Of a stretch of 64,000 nucleotides of DNA, positions 39,834 through 48,559 are shown piece by piece. The translations under genes were made by a program, and so were the position numbers. The stretch is taken from NCBI RefSeq assembly GCF_021202945.1, contig NZ_JAJOYR010000001.1, forward strand, positions 124,001 to 188,000. Direction: 5' to 3'. The stretch's first letter is position 1. The number at the start of each line of letters is the position of its first letter. The stretch is from Stenotrophomonas sp. SY1 (GTDB taxonomy: Bacteria; Pseudomonadota; Gammaproteobacteria; Xanthomonadales; Xanthomonadaceae). The notes beneath the pieces were generated by a model. The model was not told the origin of the DNA. It did not search any database and worked only from the letters and a program-made list of their open reading frames with translations.

Positions 39834-41048
39834 TCAGGCCGACACCCCGGCCAGCACCGCGTACATCACCACGAACACCACCAGCCAGAAGTAGATGCTG
39901 CCGATGAACACGTAGCGCGACAGCGTCACCCACCAGCGTCCGCCATACACGCGCTGCTGCATCCACAACAGATACACCGGCACCGACAGCCACAACAGCA
40001 CAATGACAAGGTTTCCAAGCGCGCTGATCACCAGGCTGCCGGCTGCGTGGGTGATGCCCATGGTCAGGAAGCTGGACAGCAGCACCAGCATCAGCCATGC
40101 ATGGCTGTACAGCGCCACCACCAGGTGTTCCAGATAGCCGATACCACGGCCCAGGTAGGCCGCCCGCAACACCAGCGCGAAGAGCGGCATCAGGAAGAAC
40201 AGCGCGCCGGGCAGCGCGGTAAGGACGGCCTGTACGTACAGGTCGGTCTTGCCCCCCATGCGCTCGACGTTGGCCTGGCCATTGGCCAGGCGTCGGTTGA
40301 GCCAGTTGTTGACGAACTGCGGCATGCTGGAGAACACGACGGGGTTGGTCTCCGGATCCCAGGGTTTGCCGTTGATGTCGGAGTTGAAGAAGGTGCCGCC
40401 ATGCCGCTCTGTGGCACGGCCTGTCGCCTGCGCCGCGCGGTTGATCGTGACTTCAGTGGTGCCCTGCGCGGCAGGCTGCGCCTGCTGCTGCAATTCGGCG
40501 GTGCGTTGCGCGGCGGCTGTATTCACCGCGGCTACCGCCACGGCGAAGGCGGCTGTGGCCGTCGGTGAACCCCCATGCTGGCCTTCGATCTTGGCCACCT
40601 GTGCGACACGCATGGCCTCTACTTCCTGCGCGGTTTGAGCGGTCGCAAAGAGCGCGTTGTCGCCGCTGTTCAATCTGATGTCGTCGGCATGCACCGTCAG
40701 CTTGCCGACAAAGAAGGTAAACAGGGTGAGGATGACGAACAGCCGCAGCGGCTGCACATAGCCAACGCGGCGGCCCTTGAGGAAGTTGACCGCCACCCTT
40801 CCGGGCACCAGCAGCTCACGCAGGGTGCGGAAGATACGCCCATCCAGATGCCAGAACGACTCGAACACTTCCTCGACCGCATGCCCGAAATGTTTGAGCG
40901 GATTGTGCGAGGACTGCCCGCAGGTGTGGCAGTAATGGCCATGCAATGCGGTATGGCAGTTCTCGCAGCTGCCATGCGCATGCGGGGTGTCTTCGACAAC
41001 AGCAACAGCGGACGGCTCGGTAACGGGCAAAGCGTCGGTCTGGCTCAT
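39834..41048 (-). CDS. DUF3667 membrane protein with N-terminal zinc ribbon
   Basis: About 404 residues from ATG 41048. The N-terminus has CENCHTALHGHYCHTCGQ, a CxxC...CxxC zinc ribbon, followed by the DUF3667 block HFGHAVEEVFESFWHLDGRIFRTLRELL. A membrane helix follows (RLFVILTLFTFFVGKL). After a long Ala/Gln-rich loop the C-terminus has about four more helices (ALPGALFFLMPLFALVLRAAYL through IYFWLVVFVVMYAVLAG). The function of the family is unknown. It is convergent with rlmF, with only 12 bases between stops. Confidence 0.85.
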   Translation of the reverse strand: MSQTDALPVTEPSAVAVVEDTPHAHGSCENCHTALHGHYCHTCGQSSHNPLKHFGHAVEEVFESFWHLDGRIFRTLRELLVPGRVAVNFLKGRRVGYVQPLRLFVILTLFTFFVGKLTVHADDIRLNSGDNALFATAQTAQEVEAMRVAQVAKIEGQHGGSPTATAAFAVAVAAVNTAAAQRTAELQQQAQPAAQGTTEVTINRAAQATGRATERHGGTFFNSDINGKPWDPETNPVVFSSMPQFVNNWLNRRLANGQANVERMGGKTDLYVQAVLTALPGALFFLMPLFALVLRAAYLGRGIGYLEHLVVALYSHAWLMLVLLSSFLTMGITHAAGSLVISALGNLVIVLLWLSVPVYLLWMQQRVYGGRWWVTLSRYVFIGSIYFWLVVFVVMYAVLAGVSA

Positions 41049-41254
41049 GGGGCTGACAGGTCGGGCTGCTGGCGGAAGCCGCATACGATAACGGTGTTTG
41101 CCGGCAGCGTTCAGCATCAGGTCTCAATGCGGTCGCGGAGGGGAAGCCCTTCCCCTTTGCGGCGCTTGATCGGCGTCGCGCCCCGGCTGGCTCGTGCTTC
41201 CGCCGGCTTGGCCGCCAGCGTTCAGTGGCAGACGCCGCACGGCGTGTAGATCAT

Positions 41255-41300
41255 GAGCCCTCCCCCATGGATGGGAGAGGGGGTGGGGTGAGGGCGCTCC
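41255..41300. repeat. CCTCTCCC-type palindromic repeat (variant)
   Basis: CCCTCCCCCATGGATGGGAGAGGG followed by GGTGGGGTGAGGGCG, about 25 bases downstream of the NTF2-like gene on its strand and so a possible transcription end. Confidence 0.65.
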
Positions 41301-41324
41301 TGCTTCTGGGCCGTTGCCAGCCGG

Positions 41325-41771
41325 TCAGCTGCGCAGCTTCCGATGCCACAGCGCATTGACGATCACCCAGCGTCCCTCGAAGCGCCCCATCTGCAGGTGA
41401 TCGATGAACCACGGACTCTCCACACGCACCGTCGCGATGTCTTCGTCCACCGCCAGCACGGTGATCGTCCGCTGCCACTGTGCGCGCGGCGTCTTCAGCG
41501 CACCTTCGCGGGTGTAGCGGATCAGCTCGTCGGAGGTCATCCGGCCCAGGCCCAGCGTCTCGTTGGGATTGGCCACCAGGTTGCGCTTGGCCAGGTCCGG
41601 ATGCAGCGCGCGCGTCACCCGCGCCACGTCGCCTTCCAGTTGCCCGTCCATGTAGTCGTGGGCGGTGGCTTCGACGGCCTTCAGCGTGGCCGCGTCCGGT
41701 GGAGCAGCCACCGCGTTTCCGCTCAGCAGCAGGCCTGCCAACATCCATGCCTGGATCATCCGCATCGTCAT
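41325..41771 (-). CDS. Exported NTF2-like (lumazine-binding-type) protein
   Basis: A 148-residue protein with a signal peptide (MIQAWMLAGLLLSGNAVAA). The compact NTF2-like alpha+beta domain starts at VEATAHDYMDGQLEGDVARV and includes LHPDLAKR and a last strand GRWVIVNALWHRK. Such secreted members usually act as small-molecule binding or uncharacterised enzymes. Here no partner is encoded nearby and no role can be set. A start at ATG 41765 (MRMIQAW) is equally possible. Confidence 0.82.
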   Translation of the reverse strand: MTMRMIQAWMLAGLLLSGNAVAAPPDAATLKAVEATAHDYMDGQLEGDVARVTRALHPDLAKRNLVANPNETLGLGRMTSDELIRYTREGALKTPRAQWQRTITVLAVDEDIATVRVESPWFIDHLQMGRFEGRWVIVNALWHRKLRS

Positions 41772-41919
41772 CGCCCACTCCTGATCGTCAGTGGCGCAAG
41801 CCTGACAGCCGCCAGCCAGCCGTCAATGGGCCGGTGGTCATCCCGTCGCCCGGTGGTGCTGGATGGGTTCCTCGCCCATGCGTTACCGTGTGCCGCAACC
41901 CGCACGGATGCCCTGCCCG

Positions 41920-42198
41920 ATGGATGTCACCCCACGATCAAGCCACCGCTCGCACAGGTTGGGCCTGCTGTCGCTGCTGATGCCTTTCGTCACGGCGCTG
42001 GCCGGTTTCATCGCGGTATCCGTGGTCCACGGCAGTCTGGAGAAACTGGCCGCCGGGCTGATCGTGGCCATCGGCGGCGGTGTGATCGGTACTGGTCTTG
42101 GCATCGCCTCGCGCTGGCGCAAGGAGCGCGACGAGTGGATGGGCTACGTTGGCATGCTGCTCAATGGTGTGCCGGTGGTGGTGCTGTTTCTTCTGTAG
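41920..42198 (+). CDS. Small two-helix membrane protein of unknown function
   Basis: 92 residues from ATG 41920 (the frame opens at 41863 and three other ATGs are possible). Two long hydrophobic stretches (LLMPFVTALAGFIAVSVV and LIVAIGGGVIGTGLGIAS) surround a short loop, then a charged segment (RWRKERDEWM) and a third short hydrophobic end (VPVVVLFLL). The sequence reads like a real membrane protein but no ribosome site is strong. Unknown function. Confidence 0.62.
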   Translation: MDVTPRSSHRSHRLGLLSLLMPFVTALAGFIAVSVVHGSLEKLAAGLIVAIGGGVIGTGLGIASRWRKERDEWMGYVGMLLNGVPVVVLFLL

Positions 42199-42237
42199 CG
42201 GCAGGGCAAAGCGGATGCGCCGTTGCACCTGATGACG

Positions 42238-44406
42238 CTAGATGCCCCCGGGCGCAGGACGCTTCTGCATGTCCTCGGCCAGGGCGCGCGTACGAGCGCG
42301 TGCCTGGCGGATGCGTCGATACAGCCACATCGCGTGGTAGATCACCAGGGTCATCGCCAGCAGGAGCCAAAGGGTGTTGACCCAGGCGATACCCACGGGA
42401 TTGGTGTCTGTGGCCGTGTCCACTTCCAGGCGCAATCCGCCGGCATCGTCATGGCGGTCCACGACCACGCCGTTGATAGCAAAGGGAACGGCATGTGCGG
42501 CGAGTGTGCGCGCCTGCTCCCAACGTTCCGAGAGGTTGGTCATGTCGGTTGATTGCGGATCATCGGCCTCCGCGTTGGTGCTGACCTGGAGATCATGCGG
42601 TGCGATCAACACCACGCCACCCTGCTGTACGGACAACAGCTGGGGAGTCAAAGTCTGCAGTTGTTGCAGCAGGTGCCTGTTGGCATAAGCACGCATGATG
42701 CTGCGGAGCGCATGGATTCGTTCCTTGCGTGTGCGCATGTGGTCGTCATCCGATTCGGCCAGTTGACGAACCTCGCGGGCCAGCACCGGCCAGCTGTTCA
42801 GTGGAGTGCTGCTGTCGGTATCAAGGTGCGCACCAAGAGTGCCCACGAGTTCCGTCTGCAGCGCCTGGCAACCCTCCAGTCCGGTTTCGCAGGCCGCTTC
42901 GACCGCATCGATCATGCGAGCCATCCCGATCAGAATGACATTCGGACGGTTGGCCCTGGCAAGGATGGCCTCGATCGAGTTCTCGCCCCTGGGCAGCATG
43001 GCGTCCATCATTCGCGCCATCGGGTCTTCGACGGATTCGAGGAAGTCGGCACGTTGCAGATGCGCTATCGGCTCGGGCAAAGCCAGTTCGGGCAGGGTCA
43101 CGGGTTGCCCTCCCCAACGCATGCGGCTGCAGTCCGGCAACACGACCAGGCCTGCGCTGTCGGACAGCTCAGCCAGCGCCAACTCACAGTGCGCCAGGCC
43201 CTGTAGCTGGATGTGGTCGCCAGGCCGTGGCGGATTCTGTTGCAGCGACGCGGCGGAACTGTCGGTTCGCACCTCACTCCCGAATAGGCTGAAGCGGGCG
43301 AGATTGATGTCCTTTGCCAGGCTGTCGCTGTTGAGCGAGACCAGCAACAGGCCAATCAATGCGGCGCCCAGCAACGTGATGTGCCGGCCCCATCGAATGC
43401 GCGGGAAGCGACGCTGCTCTTCAGTCAGCGACCAGCCTCTGCCAAGGCCCAGTACCCGGGAATCCCGGGTACGGACATCCATGTGCATGGACTGACCCCA
43501 CGCGATACGGCCGGATTGCAGCCAGTGATCAGGCATGCCGACCTGCCTGGACTCGCCCAGCAGCAGGTGGGTGCTGACCTTGCCGTGCTGGTCCGAGGCC
43601 ATGATGAGGTTCAGCGGTCCATGCAACTGGTTGACGCTGCCGCTGGTGTCGACGGCCTTTCGTGCCGCACGCCGTGGCAACCAGATAGCAACGGCCATGA
43701 AGGGAATTGCCAGCCAAGGCCAAGCCGGTTGGCCACTGGTGAGGTACAGCACCATGAAGCCCAGCAGCCAGAACCAGGCGGCAATGAAGCCCTTGTCGCT
43801 AAAGGTTCCTTCCTCGGCTTCTTCCACGGTTTCCCTGCGCTGGGAGAGCATTTCAACCGTATCCAAGGGGACGTCTCTGGAATCATCGGCAAAGGGGCTG
43901 TCCGGGGTCTGCCGTTCACCCGAGTGAGGCTCGCCGGCTGTTGTCATGGCCTGCCCGGCTTCCCAGGCCTGCTCCTGCGCGTTCTGCTCCTGCTGGCGCC
44001 GCTGGCCCTCCAGTACGTGAAAGCCGTTGAGGCGAACCACGACGGCGTGCTTGGCGGTGATGACGACTTCCGCTTCGTTATGGGCGTCCAGGAACGAAGC
44101 CGCATCAAACGGCAGCAGTACCTCCACGCCACCGATCGTGTCGTGCATGGTTTCGCCGCCATTGGTGGAGATGCCGTGGCGCAGATAATTGCCGCTGAGA
44201 CGAAACACCTGGCCACTGACGAAGTTCACCTGGTGTGCCCGCCGTAGCGGTTCCATGGCTTGCCGTTCGTCATCATCCAGCGTGCGGATCGGCTGAGTGC
44301 CGCGCAGCGCCTGCAACGCACTGCGGTCGTCACTGCGCCGCAGCAGGTAGATGACGGCACTGATCAGTGCACATCCCAGGACGATGAGATTCAGCATCAG
44401 GATCAT
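42238..44406 (-). CDS. IgaA/UmoB/YrfF-family inner-membrane protein
   Basis: A 722-residue protein with four membrane segments: near residue 10, near 215-240 (FWLLGFMVLYLTSGQPAWPW), near 350 (ITLLGAALIGLLLVSL) and near 700 (WLLLAMTLVIYHAMWLY). Several blocks parallel enterobacterial IgaA: LRHGISTNGG, GGVEVLLPF, VVRLNGFHVLEGQ, LGESRQVGMPDHWLQ, GDHIQLQGLAHCEL and VVLPDCSRMRWGG. IgaA restrains the Rcs envelope-stress phosphorelay in enterics. No rcs-like genes are visible here, so the partner is unknown. Length and layout agree with the family (about 710). Confidence 0.72.
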   Translation of the reverse strand: MILMLNLIVLGCALISAVIYLLRRSDDRSALQALRGTQPIRTLDDDERQAMEPLRRAHQVNFVSGQVFRLSGNYLRHGISTNGGETMHDTIGGVEVLLPFDAASFLDAHNEAEVVITAKHAVVVRLNGFHVLEGQRRQQEQNAQEQAWEAGQAMTTAGEPHSGERQTPDSPFADDSRDVPLDTVEMLSQRRETVEEAEEGTFSDKGFIAAWFWLLGFMVLYLTSGQPAWPWLAIPFMAVAIWLPRRAARKAVDTSGSVNQLHGPLNLIMASDQHGKVSTHLLLGESRQVGMPDHWLQSGRIAWGQSMHMDVRTRDSRVLGLGRGWSLTEEQRRFPRIRWGRHITLLGAALIGLLLVSLNSDSLAKDINLARFSLFGSEVRTDSSAASLQQNPPRPGDHIQLQGLAHCELALAELSDSAGLVVLPDCSRMRWGGQPVTLPELALPEPIAHLQRADFLESVEDPMARMMDAMLPRGENSIEAILARANRPNVILIGMARMIDAVEAACETGLEGCQALQTELVGTLGAHLDTDSSTPLNSWPVLAREVRQLAESDDDHMRTRKERIHALRSIMRAYANRHLLQQLQTLTPQLLSVQQGGVVLIAPHDLQVSTNAEADDPQSTDMTNLSERWEQARTLAAHAVPFAINGVVVDRHDDAGGLRLEVDTATDTNPVGIAWVNTLWLLLAMTLVIYHAMWLYRRIRQARARTRALAEDMQKRPAPGGI

Positions 44407-44796
44407 GACGCGCTCCCCGTGTCCCGGCGGCAGGGAGGGGAGGGCTGTGAACGTGATGAAACAGGCAGTGCGCCCACGGCGCGTGACGTCATGTCATGCA
44501 TGGCTCCCTCCAATGGAGCAGCTTGCGGCGGTGGCTAGTCTGCATTCCCTCCGGGGATGCCGCAATGTGCGATGCAGGGAAATGTCCGCGCTCGCTGCGC
44601 CGACTGTGATGAGGCGCGTGGTTCAGGAAATGCAGGGCATTCCGGTCTGGAATTTCAGTCGATTCTCATCGACAGCACATCCTGGATGTGCCGTCTGAGC
44701 CTTCGGATGAAGTGGCCGGCGCATCGCAGCGTTGTTCTGCGCACGCGGCCACGCCATTGGCGGTGCTTGTGGACAAGCGCCACGCACGGTGGTGAT
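44407..44796. other. Intergenic region between IgaA-like gene and yceH
   Basis: 390 bases without a supported gene, repeat or strong hairpin. The part next to 44407 presumably holds the promoter of the IgaA-like gene. Confidence 0.4.
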
Positions 44797-45465
44797 TCAA
44801 CCCCCAACCGCCGCCTTCAATTCAGCCAACTGCTCCTGCAATTCGGCCACGGTGGCTTCCAACTGCTGCACGCGCGCTTCCAGTGCGCTGTTGTCCGCAG
44901 CGCCCGCCGCAGACGGGGCCGATCGGTACGTTTCCGCCAGCGCCTCCATGTCCAGCGGGCCGCACATCAGGTGCATGTAGCGGTCTTCGCGCTGGCCACT
45001 GGCACGCGGCAGCTGCACCACCAGGCCACGCTGTTGCAGGCGCTCCAGTTGGTGGCGCAGGTCGGCGGCGTCGGCGAACTTGGCCATGCGCTCGCTGCGG
45101 GTGGTCAGCTCGCCGATGGTCTGCGGGCCGCGCAGCAACAACAGGCCGAGCAGGGCCACGCGCTGGCGCGACAGGTCGAGCTTGATACCGGCCAGGTGCT
45201 CGTAGCGCTCGGCGCGCGAGGAGAAGTGCTGGCGCGCCAGGCCCAGGTTTTCCAGCTGGCGCAGGGCGTGCTGCACCTTGCCTGCGTCCAGGTTCATCAC
45301 CGGCTCGCGTGCGGTCTTCTGGTTGGCGGCCACCTGGGTGGCGTTGACGGTGAGCGGGTAGGCGTCCGGGGTGGTGGCCTCCTTCTCGATCAGGCAGCCC
45401 AGCGCGCGCGCCTGTGCGGCGTCGAGGATGGGGAAACTGAGGGCTTGCTGGCTGTCGTCGGTCAT
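44797..45465 (-). CDS. yceH: YceH/DUF480 family protein
   Basis: A 222-residue protein starting at ATG 45465 (MTDDSQQAL). The family signature is [32 protein letters not shown] near the start. Tandem winged-helix domains follow ([18 protein letters not shown]), with a C-terminal coiled coil ([22 protein letters not shown]). The structure suggests nucleic-acid binding but the role of the family is not known. The frame extends 10 residues upstream, but ATG 45465 fits the family N-terminus. Confidence 0.9.
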   Translation of the reverse strand: MTDDSQQALSFPILDAAQARALGCLIEKEATTPDAYPLTVNATQVAANQKTAREPVMNLDAGKVQHALRQLENLGLARQHFSSRAERYEHLAGIKLDLSRQRVALLGLLLLRGPQTIGELTTRSERMAKFADAADLRHQLERLQQRGLVVQLPRASGQREDRYMHLMCGPLDMEALAETYRSAPSAAGAADNSALEARVQQLEATVAELQEQLAELKAAVGG

Positions 45466-45508
45466 CGTCGGTGTTCCGGTCACGCGGGGGCGCAAGGATA
45501 GCCGAGGA

Positions 45509-45572
45509 AGAAAAAACCGGGGTCAGAGTCGGGTTTGCCGGGGCAAACCCGACTCTGACCCCGGTTTTTTCT
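45509..45572. repeat. Long perfect inverted repeat (31-bp stem) between divergent genes
   Basis: Left arm AAAAAACCGGGGTCAGAGTC plus GGGTTTGCC, right arm GGCAAACCC plus GACTCTGACCCCGGTTTTTT, separated by two bases. Outer G-C and A-T pairs extend the stem to 31 bp. It is flanked by an A-run and a T-run, so it resembles a bidirectional terminator, yet it lies in the shared upstream region of yceH and the phosphatase gene, 48 bases before the phosphatase ATG. Confidence 0.9.
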
Positions 45573-45620
45573 CCTGAGCCGGTAAACTTGCCGGGTTTTG
45601 GAAGATTCCCGGTAGTTTTC

Positions 45621-46523
45621 ATGTCCCGATTCCCCACCTTCACCCTGCTGGCCGGCGCCGTGTTGTCACTGGCCGCCTGCACCTCGACAGGCCGCGTGCA
45701 GCAGCCCGCCACGCCGACGGCTGCGGCCGTGGTTGCCCCCGCCAATGGCGCCAACGACAACCTCAACGCCGTGTTGTGGGTGCAGCGCTCGCAGGAATAC
45801 CGTGCCAGCGCCTTGCAGACCTGGTTGCTGGCCGGCCAGCAGCTGGACCGCGCCCTGGCCGATGCCCGCTGGACGGCGCTGCTGCCGGAGGAAGGTGGCA
45901 ACCACCAGTCAGCCAAGCTGAAGCCGGCCGTGGTGGTGGACGTGGACGAAACCGTGCTGGACAACTCCCCTTACCAGGCGCGGCTGGTGCGTGACGGCGG
46001 CAGCTACAGCGACGCCACCTGGGAAGCCTGGGTGGATGAGCGCAAGGCCGAAGCCGTGCCGGGTGCGGTACGTTTCGCACAGCTGGCTGCATCCAAGGGC
46101 GTGACCATGATCTACATCAGCAACCGCACCGCGGCGATGAAGGACGCCACCGTGGCCAACCTGCGCCGGGTCGGTTTCCCGGTGGCCGATGACAGCGTCT
46201 ATCTGGGTCTGGGCACCGACGTGCCGGGTTGCACCCAGGTGGGCAGCGAGAAGGGCTGCCGCCGCCAGCTGGTGGCGCAGCAGTACCGCGTGCTGATGCA
46301 GGTGGGCGACCAGTTCACCGACTTCCTGCAGGTCGAGGACAACACGCTCGCCGCACGCGACGCGCTGCTGGACAAGCACAAGGACTGGATCGGCTCGCGC
46401 TGGTGGATCCTGCCCAACCCGACCTACGGCGGCTGGGAAGGGGCTTCGTTCAACAATGCATGGTCGCTGCCGGCGGACCTGCGCAATGCGGCAAAGCGCG
46501 ACGCGCTGGAGGTGGCCCGATGA
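45621..46523 (+). CDS. HAD-family acid phosphatase, lipoprotein e(P4)-like
   Basis: A 300-residue protein with a lipoprotein signal ([12 protein letters not shown], Cys20). The class C acid phosphatase/5'-nucleotidase motifs are [16 protein letters not shown] (nucleophile and acid/base Asp) and [20 protein letters not shown]. The DxDET-DN form is that of Haemophilus e(P4) and related outer-membrane phosphatases that dephosphorylate NMN and nucleotides. ATG 45621 is chosen for the signal peptide; the frame runs upstream through the inverted repeat. Its stop overlaps the pyrF start (ATGA). Confidence 0.9.
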   Translation: MSRFPTFTLLAGAVLSLAACTSTGRVQQPATPTAAAVVAPANGANDNLNAVLWVQRSQEYRASALQTWLLAGQQLDRALADARWTALLPEEGGNHQSAKLKPAVVVDVDETVLDNSPYQARLVRDGGSYSDATWEAWVDERKAEAVPGAVRFAQLAASKGVTMIYISNRTAAMKDATVANLRRVGFPVADDSVYLGLGTDVPGCTQVGSEKGCRRQLVAQQYRVLMQVGDQFTDFLQVEDNTLAARDALLDKHKDWIGSRWWILPNPTYGGWEGASFNNAWSLPADLRNAAKRDALEVAR

Positions 46524-47248
46524 GCCGCGCCCCGTTGCCGCTGCGTAATGACGAGAAGCTGATCTTCGCCCTGGATGTGCCGGGCAAGGCCCAGGCCATC
46601 GAGTGGGTGGATCGCCTTGGAGACTCGGTGTCCTTCTACAAGATCGGCATGGAGCTGCTGGCCTCGGGCGAGTACTTCGACGTGCTGGACGAACTGGCCA
46701 GGCGCGACAAGCGGGTGTTCGTGGACCTTAAGTTCTTCGACATTCCTGCCACCATCGGTGGCGTCATTCGCCGTCTGTCGCAGTGGCCGGTGAGCTACTG
46801 CACCATCCACGGCTGGCACCCGGCGATGATGGAAGCCGCCGCCGCGGCCAACACGTCGGACATGCGCCTGCTGGCGGTCACCGTGCTGACGTCGATGGGC
46901 CGCCCGGATCTGGCGCAGATGGGCATCGACCGCGAGCCGGTGGACGTTGTCGTGGAGCGCGCATTGGCCGCGCAGCGCGCCGGCATCGATGGCGTGATCG
47001 CCTCCGGCCAGGAAGCCGCGCCGATCCGCGCCGCTACCGGTGCCGGTTTCTCCATCGTCTGTCCGGGTATCCGCCCTGGCGGCCCGGTGGGTGATGACCA
47101 GCAGCGCACGGTGGGCGTGGCCCAGGCCTTTGCCGATGGTGCCGATGCCATCGTCGTTGGCCGACCGATCCGCCTGGCGCCCGACCCGCGTGCCGCAGCG
47201 CTGTTGATTCAACAGGAAATTTCTAACGTATTTGAACAAAATCAATAA
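46520..47248 (+). CDS. pyrF: Orotidine 5'-phosphate decarboxylase
   Basis: A 242-residue TIM-barrel enzyme making UMP from OMP, the last step of pyrimidine synthesis. The group I signature [15 protein letters not shown] carries the catalytic D-x-K-x-x-D. The substrate phosphate motif is [15 protein letters not shown], and [17 protein letters not shown] closes the barrel. ATG 46520 overlaps the phosphatase stop, so the two are co-translated. The last codons become A/T-rich (ISNVFEQNQ). Confidence 0.95.
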   Translation: MSRAPLPLRNDEKLIFALDVPGKAQAIEWVDRLGDSVSFYKIGMELLASGEYFDVLDELARRDKRVFVDLKFFDIPATIGGVIRRLSQWPVSYCTIHGWHPAMMEAAAAANTSDMRLLAVTVLTSMGRPDLAQMGIDREPVDVVVERALAAQRAGIDGVIASGQEAAPIRAATGAGFSIVCPGIRPGGPVGDDQQRTVGVAQAFADGADAIVVGRPIRLAPDPRAAALLIQQEISNVFEQNQ

Positions 47249-47272
47249 CTTGAAATGTTATTTATCAAGTGT

Positions 47273-47401
47273 TGCATTAACTGAATCTGGCGCGTAGGCT
47301 ACGTTCCGTCCGGCCTTGCCGGCGATGCGTCAAACCAGTCCACCGGCCCTGTGCCGGCTTGAGGAGGTCTGCCACCGGCAACGGGGCGGCCTCTTTTTTT
47401 T
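47273..47401 (+). ncRNA. Candidate small structured RNA downstream of pyrF
   Basis: An A/T-rich block (47221-47285) with promoter-like TTGAAA at 47250-47255 and TGCATT at 47273-47278 is followed by two short stems (CCGGC-CTT-GCCGG at about 47310 and CCGGC-CCTGT-GCCGG at about 47343). A clear terminator ends at 47401. No open frame with coding character is seen. It could equally be just the pyrF 3' UTR. Confidence 0.4.
47364..47401 (+). terminator. Intrinsic terminator
   Basis: GAGGTC-T-GCC pairs with GGC-GGCCTC (nine pairs including a G-T, one bulged T) around an 11-base loop, followed directly by eight T. It ends transcription from pyrF or from the candidate small RNA. Confidence 0.85.
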
Positions 47402-47581
47402 GGTGCCGGGTTGGGGGTTGGTAGCGCCGGGCCATGCTTGGCGGGCGCTTTTCCGGTAATGCTCCTGCCGGGCATGGCGTGGCACTACAGGCCGCCATTC
47501 CCGCCCCGTGACGCCCGTGCTTGCCGCTGTCACCGGGCTGGCCTCAAGATGCCCCGGCCTTAGGGGAGGACCAACGACGCC
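47402..47581. other. Upstream region of the lipoprotein gene
   Basis: 180 bases after the terminator with no gene. GGGGAGGA at 47562-47569 is a good ribosome-binding site for ATG 47582. Confidence 0.5.
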
Positions 47582-48559
47582 ATGCCACGCCGTTCATTAC
47601 GTACCTGCCAGCACCTGGTGTTCCTGTCCGTATGCACGGTGGCTTTGCTTGCCGGCTGCAAGCGCGATGCGGAACCCCTGCCCGGTGCCGGCACCGAACC
47701 GGCGGCGACGGTGCGGCAACTGGCCCAGCACCTGCGCCACAACGACCTGCTCGGCTATGCCAAGGCGGCAGTGCCGCCGGCGCAATACGCCGAATTGGAA
47801 ACCGCCTGGGCCCAAGGCCACAGCCGCTGGCCGTTGACCGAGCTGCCGCTGGACGAAAAGCTGCCGTCGTTGCTGGCCACCCTGTCGGACAAGGGCGCCG
47901 AGCAGCAGCTGCAACGCGCTTTCCGGGCGCAGTTCGAAGGCCAGTCCGCCGCAGTCCGGCAGGCCGCGCATTCATTGGGCCTGTTCGGCGAGCAGTACAT
48001 CACCCATCAGGGCGACTACACCCCGGCCGAACGCGCGCATTACGTGCAGTTGGTCAAGGCGTTGAGCGACTGGGCGCAGGCGGCGCCGCTGTCCGATGCC
48101 AAGCTGGCCAGGACCAACATCACCACCCTTACCAGCGCCGCCCGCGCGACCGGCCTGGCCGGCGAGGCGGCCTTCCAGCAGGCGGGCATGAGCGCCAGCC
48201 TGGAACGGCTGGGGCCGTTCGCCGGGGCCATCAAGCAGGTGCTGGCCAGCTACGGGCTGGAGCTGGACCAGAGCGTGGAGCAGATGCGTACCGGCCTGAT
48301 CAGCCAGGACGGCGACAACGCCGTGGTGCGTGTGCAATACCCGCTGGCCGGCAAGGACGTGGATCTGCAACTGGCCCTGGTGCGGCGCGACAAACGTTGG
48401 TATCCGGCGCGCACGTTGGCCGAAGCCGATGCGGTGCTGGCCACCGCGCGCGCTGCCGAGCAGGTCAAGGCCGACGCGGTGGCGGCCACAGCGGCCGCTG
48501 AAGCCGAGGCAGCAGCGTCGCAGACCCCTGGCAACGCGGATACAGCGGCTAAGCCATAA
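47582..48559 (+). CDS. Lipoprotein of unknown function
   Basis: A 325-residue protein with a lipobox (LSVCTVALLAGC, Cys near residue 26). The mature part is largely helical, with a repeated Ala/Leu pattern. VEQMRTGLISQDGDNAVVRV and LALVRRDKRWYPARTL look like the end of an NTF2- or DUF-like fold reading a charged surface. The tail is an Ala/Glu-rich coil (AEQVKADAVAATAAAEAEAA). It shares one base with plsB (TAATG), so it is probably co-transcribed with the acyltransferase. No family is recognised. Confidence 0.82.
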   Translation: MPRRSLRTCQHLVFLSVCTVALLAGCKRDAEPLPGAGTEPAATVRQLAQHLRHNDLLGYAKAAVPPAQYAELETAWAQGHSRWPLTELPLDEKLPSLLATLSDKGAEQQLQRAFRAQFEGQSAAVRQAAHSLGLFGEQYITHQGDYTPAERAHYVQLVKALSDWAQAAPLSDAKLARTNITTLTSAARATGLAGEAAFQQAGMSASLERLGPFAGAIKQVLASYGLELDQSVEQMRTGLISQDGDNAVVRVQYPLAGKDVDLQLALVRRDKRWYPARTLAEADAVLATARAAEQVKADAVAATAAAEAEAAASQTPGNADTAAKP

